A stretch of DNA of 64,000 nt, from the NCBI GenBank assembly GCA_002710685.1, contig PALD01000071.1, positions 248,001 to 312,000 of the forward strand, given 5' to 3'. The DNA comes from Cytophagaceae bacterium. GTDB taxonomy: Bacteria; Bacteroidota; Bacteroidia; Flavobacteriales; Flavobacteriaceae. Shown here piece after piece: positions 43,826 through 51,277 of this stretch. The stretch's first letter is position 1. Each line of letters opens with the position of its first letter. The position numbers and the translations under genes are program-made. A model generated the notes under the pieces. That model was not told the DNA's origin and searched no databases. It was given only the letters and a program-made list of their open reading frames with translations.

Positions 43826-44361
43826 ACTTCTAGACTGCCCCAGTTTTCACCGGTCTTGATGCGGTGAAGTTGCATTTCTGAAACGCCAAACTGTTTTGCC
43901 AGGACCTTGAGGCGAGTGCGCCTGTTGGGGTCCAGGAGTTTTTTCTTGAGTATCTTGGCCTCTGCATAGGAGAGTTTTGTATAGTGGCGTTCTCCAGAGG
44001 TCCTCCTCTTGATATCCAGCGGACTGGTCTTTTGATGGGCATAGCGTTCTTTATGTGTTACCCATTTAAGGTTTGAGATCCTGTTGTCAGTCTTTTCATG
44101 ATTGAGATGGATAACGGCATTCTCGCCTTCTTTTTGTTCTATGAATGTGGTTGCCAGGAGTTTGTGGAGGTAAAAATTACGTCGCTTGCCGTTTGCAAGT
44201 TTTATGTTTATGGTGGTGTAACCATTGATGTTCCCACCTTTGATGATTGCACCATCAGGGTTGTTTACGTAACTTTTTACTCGTCCGTAGGTGGATAGGC
44301 CTACATAATACCCCTTTTCCCAATTATCTTCACGATAATCTTTCCAGGTTTCGAGTTGCAT
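43822..44361 (-). CDS. NUMOD4/HNH homing-endonuclease-like protein
   Basis: A 179-residue free-standing protein with homing-endonuclease parts: NUMOD4-like N-terminus (ETWKDYREDNWEKGYYVGLS...GRVKSY), an HNH_3 core (NFYLHKLLATTFI, then VIHLNHEKTDNRISNLKWVT) and a C-terminal helix-turn-helix (KLLDPNRRTRLKVLAKQFGV, then SEMQLHRIKTGENW). Both core histidines and the TDN asparagine are present, but the residue after the second His pair is Asn where Asp is usual. No intron or intein is near. It sits inside an apparent map operon, 11 bases after map and overlapping the methyltransferase. Confidence 0.85.
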   Translation of the reverse strand: MQLETWKDYREDNWEKGYYVGLSTYGRVKSYVNNPDGAIIKGGNINGYTTINIKLANGKRRNFYLHKLLATTFIEQKEGENAVIHLNHEKTDNRISNLKWVTHKERYAHQKTSPLDIKRRTSGERHYTKLSYAEAKILKKKLLDPNRRTRLKVLAKQFGVSEMQLHRIKTGENWGSLEV

Positions 44362-44372
44362 GTTTGATTAAT

Positions 44373-45191
44373 TTATAGGATGACCTCGCTGGTTCTAAAT
44401 GGTTGTTCTTCATTGCTTTCTATTCCCAGCGAATCGTAAATATACTTAAAAGTTGACAAAAGTTGGGGTTTTCCGTCAATCAGGGCGACGTCGTGCTCAA
44501 AATGCGCACTGGGCTTGTTATCGCGGGTGGTTATGGTCCATCCATCACGGTGTTGTTTTATTCTGTGTGTACCCATGTTTACCATGGGCTCTATGGCGAC
44601 TACCATACCTTCAATGAATTTTTTGCCGCGACCCCTTCGGCCATAGTTAGGCATATCAGGTGCTTCGTGCATCTTAGACCCCAGCCCGTGACCTACCAGT
44701 TCACGTACTATGCCATAACCGTATTGCTCACAATGTTGTTGTATGGCATAGCCCACATCGCCCACACGGTTACCTGCCTTGAATTGTGCGATACCCACAT
44801 ATAGGGATTCTTTTGTAACGTCCAGGAGCTTCTTGGTTTCAGGATCTATTTCACCTACTTCAAAGGTATAGGCGTGATCCCCATAAAAACCATTTTTCAG
44901 AGCGCCGCAATCTATGGAAATAATATCTCCCTCCTTAAGGGGGACGTCTGTGGGAAATCCATGGACCACCTGGTCGTTAGGACTCATGCATAAAGAATTG
45001 GGGAAATCGTAAAGACCAAGAAAACCAGGCTCTGCACCATGGTCGCGTATATATTCTTCAGCGAGTTTATCGAGGTGTAGCGTGGTAACCCCTGGTTTGA
45101 CTTCAGATGCGAGCATGCCCAGGGTTTTTGAAACGATAAGGGCACTTTCGCGCATAAGTTCTATTTCTTCTCTGGTTTTAGGTATGATCAT
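44373..45191 (-). CDS. map: Type I methionine aminopeptidase
   Basis: A 272-residue metallopeptidase removing the initiator methionine from new proteins. The five metal ligands are visible: Asp in SIDCGALKNGFYGDHAYTF (two), His in ELVGHGLGSKMHE, Glu in AIEPMVNMG and Glu in HFEHDVAL. No N-terminal SH3 or zinc-finger extension (type Ia). First gene of a three-gene minus-strand group with the NUMOD4/HNH protein and a methyltransferase. Confidence 0.97.
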   Translation of the reverse strand: MIIPKTREEIELMRESALIVSKTLGMLASEVKPGVTTLHLDKLAEEYIRDHGAEPGFLGLYDFPNSLCMSPNDQVVHGFPTDVPLKEGDIISIDCGALKNGFYGDHAYTFEVGEIDPETKKLLDVTKESLYVGIAQFKAGNRVGDVGYAIQQHCEQYGYGIVRELVGHGLGSKMHEAPDMPNYGRRGRGKKFIEGMVVAIEPMVNMGTHRIKQHRDGWTITTRDNKPSAHFEHDVALIDGKPQLLSTFKYIYDSLGIESNEEQPFRTSEVIL

Positions 45192-45435
45192 TTATAAGGG
45201 GGTTTGATTTAATCTGCAATAAATCAGAATATTATGTATATAAAATGGGGTCTGGAAAATGAAGGTAAAATTACTAATATATTTTGCCATAAGAATACTT
45301 GTGGGTCAAAAAAACCACAACTACACCGACAAAATCCTACTGTTCAGCCAATTAATATTAAGATAATATTGGGGTTAATATAATTTTAAAAATTCTTTTT
45401 TAGCTTTATGATATTGATTTTTAAAACATTAAAAT

Positions 45436-48400
45436 ATGAAAACACGATTACGCTTTTTGCTTTTGATGGTTATGCTTCCCATGGGGAGTATGTTTGGGCA
45501 GACCAATGCCTGGATTAATGAGATTCATTATGATAATGCAAGCACTGATGCAAATGAAACTATAGAAATAATCATTGAAAATCCTGGGGATTTATCAGAT
45601 TATACAGTTACATTATATAATGGCAGTGGAGGTGTAGCTTATGACTCTGAAACGATAGACAACATGACAGCGGGGTCTGTGGTAGATAACTATAGGATTT
45701 TCACATGGAATCCTAGTTCTATACAGAACGGTTCTCCAGACGGTGTTGCGCTTTCTTATCAAGGGAATTTGATTTCTGGTCAATTTCTTAGTTATGAAGG
45801 TTCTTTTGCAGCGACTGATGGTCATGCTAATGGGGTAACATCCATGGATATTGGCGTAGAAGAGACGGGGACCACTTTAACTACTGAATCTCTTCAACTC
45901 GCTGGAACAGGTACTCAATATTCAGATTTTACTTGGCAGTCTCCTGCAACTTCTACTTTTGGTTCGCTTAATATTGGTCAAGCCCTTGGGGCTGGTAGCG
46001 GTAATACACCACCATTTATTACAAACATCTCCATAGACCCGGCATCACCCACCTCTTCAGATGCTGTTACGGTTTCTGCGGATGTTACAGATAGTGATGA
46101 TGGTTTAGCATCAGTTACCTTATATTATGATACCGCAGGAACGGCAGATACGGGAGATACTTCCATGGCAATGTCAATTTCTACGGGCGATACGTATGAA
46201 GCAACAATTCCAGCGCAAGCTGATGGTACAACCGTGAGCTATATTATAGTTGCTACAGATAGTAATGCCTCGCCAGAGACAACAACTTCATCAGAGAAGA
46301 CATATACAATCGCTGACCCAGCTCCACCTGGGGCTATCATAATTACTGAAATCATGCAGAATCCAGCTGCTGTTGGTGATGGAGATGGTGAATATTTTGA
46401 AATCTACAATAACTCATCTTCATCTATTGATATAGAGGGATGGGATATCAATGATGCATCTGGTCTTGACCATACCATAGATAATGCAGGGGCTGGAGTT
46501 GTAGTTCCAGCTAACAGTTTTTTTGTGCTAGGAATAAATGGCGATGACACATCTAACGGAGGAGTAACTGTTGATTATGTTTATCCTTCGGCCGTCAATT
46601 TAAGTAATTCTAGTGATGCATTGATATTATTAGATGCGTCAGATAATGAAATAGACCGAGTAGAATGGGACAATGGTTCTACTTTTCCAGATCCAGATGG
46701 TGCCTCCATGATTTTCATCGGCACTCCTGATGAGGATAATAATGATGGTTTGCTATGGGCAACCTCAAGTATTGTGACGGGGCTGGATAGTGATTCTGGT
46801 TCTCCAGGAGCTAACGGTCTAGAACAGTTTATAACTAATACATCGATTTATGAAAGCGGTGCTTGGTCTGCAGGTGTGCCTTCGGGGGCTACCGGTACAA
46901 CCAACTTTATTGTGATGGACGGTACGTATGCCCCAACATCTGATATAGATATTCAATCCCTTCAAGTGAGAAGTGGCGCGTCATTTGAGATGGGCTATAC
47001 CTTAAATGCCGGCGGAAGCATTTTTAACATGGGAAGCTTTTTGTTTCAAAGTGATGCAACTTCTGATGGTGAGCTTGGACCACTTGTAGAGAATGCTCAA
47101 GTAACAGGTGACTTTACCGTGGAGCAGTACTTTTCTAATAACCGCTCGTACCGTATGGTAAGTCCTGCAGTTACTACGTCAACATCCATATATGACAACT
47201 GGCAAGAAGGCGGGGCTGAGATTGCCAATTATGGCACGGATATTACAGGGGGTGACAGCGCAGATGGTTTTGATCAAACAACCACGAATAATCCCTCCAT
47301 ATTTGAAGTAGATTATTCAGCTACTCCTGCTCCTGCTTTTGTGGCATTGCCTAATACGAATGCAATTAATCTAGATACGGATGATTCTTATTTACTTTTT
47401 GTGAGGGGGGACAGGATGATAGACCTCACAAACAATTCTTCTAGCTCATCTACTACATTAAGAGCAACAGGAACCCTCGCAACTGGGCCTCAAAGCCAGT
47501 CTTATGGAGTTGCAGACGAGGAGTTTGCCATGTTTGGAAATCCTTATCAATCATCAATTGATTTAGGTCTTGTGCTAGATGGTAACCCAGCAATATTGAC
47601 TGATTTCTTCTACTTGTTTGACCCTAATAAAGGCGATAATGGAGATTATGTCATGGTAGATTATACTACTGGTGCCAATAGCGATGGTAGTACTGCAAAT
47701 CAATACCTGCAACCAGGTCAAGCTGCTCAGGTTCAGGCGGGTTTGCCCGTTGATAATGTGTTGACAATAGATTTTGATGAAAGTGATAAAAGCCCAGGAA
47801 ATCATACTGATGTGAGAGCTCTAGATGAAGATGCGATGGATATATCATTTAAGCTTTATACCTCAGAGTCTTTTAAAATTGAAAGGGTCTATGACGCATT
47901 CAAGATTTCTTTTGCGAATGACTTTTCTAATGAAATCAACAGGAGGGATGGGGTTAAGCCTGGAAATTTTGGAGAAAATTTTGGAACCATAAATGGGGAA
48001 GGAAAATTTGGATATGAAAGAAGAGCAATGCCGGTTGAAAATGAAGTCATTCAATTGTCCTCAACAAACTATCAACACACGGATTATGTATTGACCATCA
48101 ATGTGCCCGAGGGTCTTGAAAATGCTGTATTTATTGATGATTACACTAGTACAGAAACAATATTGAAAACTGGCGAAAACCAGATAGAGTTTTCAGTAGG
48201 AGATGAGGCCAGCAAGGCAGAAAACCGTTTTTCAATTGCCTTTACAAATTCATTGAGTGTCGATACTCAGGATTTTATGGGTGTAAATATATATCCTAAC
48301 CCCATGAAGGATAACCGCTTTATTATAGGCAGTTCTAAACTTAATGGTAGTAGGGTAAATGTGAGCATCACAAATATGCTGGGGCAAACGATCTATAGGG

Positions 48401-48519
48401 AAAATCATGATTTTATAGGAAACGAATTAGTGATTTACCCTGACCTTACCACAGGGATTTATGTGGTGAAGATAGAAGGAAACGGGCAGGAATCAACCCA
48501 TAGAATCGTAAAACAATAA
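45436..48519 (+). CDS. T9SS type A secreted protein with two lamin-tail domains
   Basis: A 1027-residue secreted protein: signal peptide (MKTRLRFLLLMVMLPMGSMF, cleavage near GQ), a first lamin-tail-like domain (WINEIHYDNASTDANETIEI), an Ig-like/Y_Y-type segment (ITNISIDPASPTSSDAVTVS), a second LTD (IIITEIMQNPAAVGDGDGEY, then FEIYN), a long beta-rich region and a T9SS type A sorting domain (VNIYPNPMKDNRF...GIYVVKIEGNGQ). LTDs in secreted bacterial proteins often accompany nucleases or adhesins, but no catalytic domain is recognisable. A short PID-CTERM-like gene follows after 20 bases. Confidence 0.9.
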   Translation: MKTRLRFLLLMVMLPMGSMFGQTNAWINEIHYDNASTDANETIEIIIENPGDLSDYTVTLYNGSGGVAYDSETIDNMTAGSVVDNYRIFTWNPSSIQNGSPDGVALSYQGNLISGQFLSYEGSFAATDGHANGVTSMDIGVEETGTTLTTESLQLAGTGTQYSDFTWQSPATSTFGSLNIGQALGAGSGNTPPFITNISIDPASPTSSDAVTVSADVTDSDDGLASVTLYYDTAGTADTGDTSMAMSISTGDTYEATIPAQADGTTVSYIIVATDSNASPETTTSSEKTYTIADPAPPGAIIITEIMQNPAAVGDGDGEYFEIYNNSSSSIDIEGWDINDASGLDHTIDNAGAGVVVPANSFFVLGINGDDTSNGGVTVDYVYPSAVNLSNSSDALILLDASDNEIDRVEWDNGSTFPDPDGASMIFIGTPDEDNNDGLLWATSSIVTGLDSDSGSPGANGLEQFITNTSIYESGAWSAGVPSGATGTTNFIVMDGTYAPTSDIDIQSLQVRSGASFEMGYTLNAGGSIFNMGSFLFQSDATSDGELGPLVENAQVTGDFTVEQYFSNNRSYRMVSPAVTTSTSIYDNWQEGGAEIANYGTDITGGDSADGFDQTTTNNPSIFEVDYSATPAPAFVALPNTNAINLDTDDSYLLFVRGDRMIDLTNNSSSSSTTLRATGTLATGPQSQSYGVADEEFAMFGNPYQSSIDLGLVLDGNPAILTDFFYLFDPNKGDNGDYVMVDYTTGANSDGSTANQYLQPGQAAQVQAGLPVDNVLTIDFDESDKSPGNHTDVRALDEDAMDISFKLYTSESFKIERVYDAFKISFANDFSNEINRRDGVKPGNFGENFGTINGEGKFGYERRAMPVENEVIQLSSTNYQHTDYVLTINVPEGLENAVFIDDYTSTETILKTGENQIEFSVGDEASKAENRFSIAFTNSLSVDTQDFMGVNIYPNPMKDNRFIIGSSKLNGSRVNVSITNMLGQTIYRENHDFIGNELVIYPDLTTGIYVVKIEGNGQESTHRIVKQ

Positions 48520-48539
48520 TCAGGTTTTAACCCTATAAA

Positions 48540-48752
48540 ATGATTAACATGAAAAACTCAATATACATTAAAATACTATTTGCCTTAATATTTGTTTTGG
48601 CTTTAAGCCAAAATACAACCGCCCAGATTTCTTTACCTAATGGAGATTCTACTGAAGTGGATGACACAGGTGCAGGACCCATTGACGGTCTTATAGGCCT
48701 GGGTATTGTGGCTGGTGCCGCACTGGGCTATAAAAAGTTGCGTAAGAAGTAG
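48540..48752 (+). CDS. Small PID-CTERM-like protein
   Basis: A 70-residue exported peptide: signal sequence (NSIYIKILFALIFVLALS, cleavage near TAQ), a short acidic mature part (LPNGDSTEVDDTGAG) and a tripartite C-terminus PIDGLIGLGIVAGAALGYKKLRKK of PID motif, hydrophobic helix and basic tail. This matches the PID-CTERM type of sorting tail known from Bacteroidota, thought by analogy with PEP-CTERM to be handled by a membrane protease. The ATG at 48540 or 48549 may start it. A perfect 19-base palindrome makes up part of its signal-peptide coding sequence. Confidence 0.75.
   Translation: MINMKNSIYIKILFALIFVLALSQNTTAQISLPNGDSTEVDDTGAGPIDGLIGLGIVAGAALGYKKLRKK
48595..48613. repeat. 17-mer dispersed palindrome inside the PID-CTERM gene
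   Basis: TTTTGGCTTTAAGCCAAAA, 9-base arms plus central T, encoding LALSQN at the end of the signal peptide. Contains the 17-mer identical to those at 20584 and 58124. Confidence 0.8.
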
Positions 48753-48774
48753 ATATCTATATCAATGTTAAGAT

Positions 48775-48801
48775 AAAGGGCCGCATTTGTGGCCCTTTTT
48801 A
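48775..48801. terminator. Bidirectional terminator before trxA end
   Basis: Stem AAAGGGCC / GGCCCTTT with an 8-base loop and following T run, between the PID-CTERM gene (+) and trxA (-). Confidence 0.85.
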
Positions 48802-49098
48802 TGTATATGAGCTAATCACTTGAGTCAAATCCCCACGGCTCATCAACCCACTATGCCGCCATAGGGGATTTCCCTGCTTGAACAATATCAACGTGGGCAC
48901 CCCACGCACGTTAAACTTACTGGCCACACCAGGGTTTTTATCAACATCTATCTTTATGATCTTTACGCCAGCGCCCATCTCTTTTTTTACATCGGCTAGT
49001 ATGGGGGCAAGCGTCTGGCAAGGGCCGCACCAAGTCGCATAAAAGTCAAGGAGAACAGGGATTTTTGAGTCTATGATTTCGTTAAATTTTGCTTTCAT
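48799..49098 (-). CDS. trxA: Thioredoxin
   Basis: A 99-residue cytosolic thioredoxin reducing protein disulfides. FYATWCGPCQTLAPILADV carries the active site (Cys24, Cys27), IDVDKNPGVASKFNVRGVPT has the conserved cis-proline segment, and LILFKQG follows. No signal peptide. Divergent from the CcoI-like gene; the 112 bases between them contain a CRP/FNR-like box (49148-49165) and a TATTTTTG element on the minus strand (49143-49136). Confidence 0.95.
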   Translation of the reverse strand: MKAKFNEIIDSKIPVLLDFYATWCGPCQTLAPILADVKKEMGAGVKIIKIDVDKNPGVASKFNVRGVPTLILFKQGNPLWRHSGLMSRGDLTQVISSYT

Positions 49099-49147
49099 CT
49101 TGCTTCTAAATCGTTTTTTTTCAAATTATCATGCACAAAAATATGAA

Positions 49148-49165
49148 AACTGATACCCATCATTT
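49148..49165. promoter_or_regulatory. Candidate CRP/FNR-type box, divergent trxA / CcoI-like region
   Basis: AACTGA-TACCCA-TCATTT. TGA-N6-TCA is the half-site layout of the CRP/FNR family (FNR: TTGAT-N4-ATCAA). It lies about 50 bases before both start codons and resembles the site at 50918-50935. Confidence 0.4.
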
Positions 49166-49210
49166 TTTTAAATTCTCTTATAGGTGAATTTTGCTGAAAA
49201 TTAAGAGATT

Positions 49211-49750
49211 ATGGATTGCAATCATTGTGGTGGAGTTGTTGAAGAGATTCAAATCTTAAATGGTCATGTCTTTTGTGGTGACGCATGCAGGGAAGCCTGT
49301 GAAAAAATAAAAGACAGTGGCCTGGGGGCTTTTTATAAAGATGGGCATAAGGGGTTTAAGCCCAAAGAATACAGTCCAGAATTTTATGAGTCTCTTGCTA
49401 GGAAAAACAAGGCTACTTATATAAGGGATCGATATATCGGTATGCAAAAGGAAATTAACTTTTATGTCCCGCAGATGCGTGATGAACGGGATGTATGGCT
49501 TCTTTCCAGGTTATTTCACATACATATTGGTATAGGTATTTGTACAGCAATCCTTTCGACCAAAACCCTTAAAGTGGTCTTTGATGGGAGGCTCATTAGC
49601 ATTGAAGATATTATAGAAAACCTCAATAGTATCGGCTACGGGCCTCTCATATCTTTAAAGGAAAAGAACCATGGTAAAGGTATTCATTTCCTCAGTTTTG
49701 TTGAAAAATTATTTTTTCCGGGTTCTAAAAAATTGGGGCAGGCAGGATAA
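49211..49750 (+). CDS. Orphan CcoI/copper-ATPase N-terminal domain-like protein
   Basis: A 179-residue soluble protein matching only the front part of CcoI/FixI-type copper P-type ATPases. It has the first cysteine cluster (CNHCG at 3-7; FCGDACREAC from 21, where CcoI has FCCxGC), the helical linker and then an HMA-like fold (INFYVPQMRDERDVWLLSRL ... LSTKTLKVVFDGRL ... NLNSIGYGPLISL). The HMA copper motif CxxC, expected just before WLL, is replaced by residues of RDERD. No ATPase core follows. It faces the receiver-CRP gene, 10 bases apart at the 3' ends. It may be a sensor or chaperone relic of CcoI; not proven. Confidence 0.7.
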   Translation: MDCNHCGGVVEEIQILNGHVFCGDACREACEKIKDSGLGAFYKDGHKGFKPKEYSPEFYESLARKNKATYIRDRYIGMQKEINFYVPQMRDERDVWLLSRLFHIHIGIGICTAILSTKTLKVVFDGRLISIEDIIENLNSIGYGPLISLKEKNHGKGIHFLSFVEKLFFPGSKKLGQAG

Positions 49751-49760
49751 AAAAGAACGG

Positions 49761-50789
49761 TCAACCTATTTTTTTAAGGCTTTCAACATCCCTTACCATA
49801 ATACTTCTGCCTTTTATATCAACTAAGCCATCGTTCTTGAATTCCTGCAGTGTCCTGGTCACGGTTTCTTTTGCAATGCCAGCTAGGCTGGCAAGTTCCT
49901 GCCGGGGTATACGCAATATGGCCCCCTCTTCAGATTCATTTGATAATTTAAGGAGCACCTGTGCAGTCCTGTACCGTACAGAGCCATACGCCATCTGGCT
50001 CAACTGTTGTGACATGCCGCCCAGGCTTTTGGAAAGGATGTCAATAATGAGCTCATTGACTTCCCGGTTTTCATAGAGTATTTCATTGAATTTTTCTAAA
50101 GAAATCACGGCAACCTCGCTTTCTGTAACCGTTGAAGCGTTATTTACATAATGGCTCTGTTTGCCCAGCCCCCCAAGGCCAAACATTTCATTGGGCTTGA
50201 TAAGCTGAGAAATCAGTTCCTTGTCTTTGTTGTCTATCGAGAAAACCTTGACCACGCCACTGAGCAGTAGGTAAATATCCTTGATTTTTTGTTCGGCACG
50301 ATAAATATGTGTATTGGGTCTAGCATTAAGAATCCTTCCGTTTTGCTTCAGGTATTCGTAGAATTCAGTTACATCCTTAAAGTTGAACTTACCATCAGCC
50401 AGGGTTTTTTTTCTTACAATTTTGGCTTTCGCCAAACGGCTTTCAACACTGGCCAATAATTCAAAGGGTTTAATGGGTTTTGGTATATAATCATCAGCTC
50501 CCAGGTTCATGCCTTTGCGTATATCGTCTTTTTCTACCCTGCCCGAAAGAAATATAAAGGGTATCAAAGCGGTATCATTGTTTGAAGAAAGCCGGCCCAA
50601 TACCTCATAGCCATCTATTGAGGGAAGCTCGATATCACATACAATCAGGCTGGGCTTAAATCGCAGGGCGGCTTGGATGCCCTCCTCACCATTATACCGG
50701 CCCACGGCATCATAGCCAGATTTTTGCAACAAGTACACAATGTTATCGCATAGCATTTTATTGTCTTCAATCACAAGTAGGCGTTCCAT
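49761..50789 (-). CDS. Receiver domain fused to CRP/FNR-type transcription regulator
   Basis: A 342-residue fusion: receiver domain at residues 1-120 (LVIEDNKML, phospho-acceptor Asp52 in CDIELPSIDGYEV, FLSGRV, Lys in IPKPIKPFEL), a cNMP-binding domain at ~145-235 (IYLLLSGVVKVF...MFGLGGLG) and a CRP helix-turn-helix at ~270-335 (RIPRQELASLAGIAKETVTR). The recognition helix keeps Glu and Arg (ETVTR) that read TGA half-sites in CRP/FNR. No kinase gene is adjacent. Related fusions occur in flavobacteria near cytochrome oxidase/CcoI genes. A palindrome lies in the linker (50421-50436). Confidence 0.9.
   Translation of the reverse strand: MERLLVIEDNKMLCDNIVYLLQKSGYDAVGRYNGEEGIQAALRFKPSLIVCDIELPSIDGYEVLGRLSSNNDTALIPFIFLSGRVEKDDIRKGMNLGADDYIPKPIKPFELLASVESRLAKAKIVRKKTLADGKFNFKDVTEFYEYLKQNGRILNARPNTHIYRAEQKIKDIYLLLSGVVKVFSIDNKDKELISQLIKPNEMFGLGGLGKQSHYVNNASTVTESEVAVISLEKFNEILYENREVNELIIDILSKSLGGMSQQLSQMAYGSVRYRTAQVLLKLSNESEEGAILRIPRQELASLAGIAKETVTRTLQEFKNDGLVDIKGRSIMVRDVESLKKIG
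50421..50436. repeat. Dispersed palindrome inside the receiver-CRP gene
   Basis: TTTGGC-TTTC-GCCAAA, perfect 6-base arms; encodes LAKAK in the linker between receiver and cNMP domains. Confidence 0.75.
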
Positions 50790-50917
50790 TGGGGGGAAGG
50801 GTTCTATTTGGGTTAATCTTTACTTATAGTGTATGCAGGCGTTAAAAAATTGATGGCTAATGAAAAATTATGATTTTTTCTCTTAATATCAATAAATTCC
50901 AACAAGATTATATAAAA

Positions 50918-50935
50918 AAATGACGGTAATCATTT
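50918..50935. promoter_or_regulatory. Candidate CRP/FNR-type box upstream of the receiver-CRP gene
   Basis: AAATGA-CGGTAA-TCATTT, perfect 6-base arms with the CRP/FNR spacing, 129 bases before the regulator start. Suggests autoregulation. Confidence 0.4.
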
Positions 50936-50997
50936 TTTCCTTCTTAAATATGTCCTACATACAGTTGCTTGAAAAGAAAAGCGGGAGCATAGCATAA

Positions 50998-51026
50998 AAA
51001 AACGCCATCCTATTGATGGCGTTTTT
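50998..51026. terminator. tRNA-Leu terminator
   Basis: Twelve-base stem AAAAACGCCATC / GATGGCGTTTTT, loop CTATT, directly downstream of the minus-strand tRNA. Confidence 0.9.
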
Positions 51027-51034
51027 AAATCTTG

Positions 51035-51118
51035 TACCGGGAATGGGAGTCGAACCCACACGCCCTAATGGACACATGGCCCTCAACCATGCCTGTCTAC
51101 CAATTCCAGCATCCCGGT
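51035..51118 (-). tRNA. tRNA-Leu (anticodon GAG)
   Basis: On the minus strand: acceptor ACCGGGA / TCCCGGT, discriminator A, anticodon stem CATGG / CCATG with loop TTGAGGG giving anticodon GAG (positions 51084-51082), a long variable arm as expected for Leu, and T arm GTGGG-TTCGACT-CCCAT. CCA is not encoded. Length 84. Confidence 0.95.
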
Positions 51119-51230
51119 GAATGTGCAAATTTATGGGCGGCAAATATACTGTTTTTTCAAAACAAAAAAAGAATCTACATCAGGAATGCTTTTCAAAAAA
51201 AATATTTAAAAGCAATTGAATTTTTTTTCA

Positions 51231-51246
51231 ACTTGTATAGACAGGT
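51231..51246. promoter_or_regulatory. Candidate GntR (HutC-type) operator
   Basis: ACTTGTATAGACAGGT, an imperfect palindrome (12 of 16 positions symmetric) resembling the TATAGAC core of known HutC-subfamily operators such as those of NagR/DasR. It lies 31 bases before the TIM-barrel gene; the GntR regulator is the next gene. A TTG inside it (51233-51235) followed after 19 bases by TATATTTT (51255-51262) could be the promoter, so repressor and polymerase would compete. Confidence 0.55.
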
Positions 51247-51277
51247 TTGTTTTTATATTTTTATAAAAAAAACACAC

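Noticed and set aside
50850-50864. TTGAT-N4-AATGAA as an FNR box upstream of the receiver-CRP gene
   Set aside because: Second half-site does not match; the site at 50918-50935 is much better.
51032-51277. N-terminal extension of the TIM-barrel isomerase through the tRNA-Leu region
   Set aside because: The extension translates tRNA and A/T-rich leader sequence; the ATG at 51278 starts the family-like protein.
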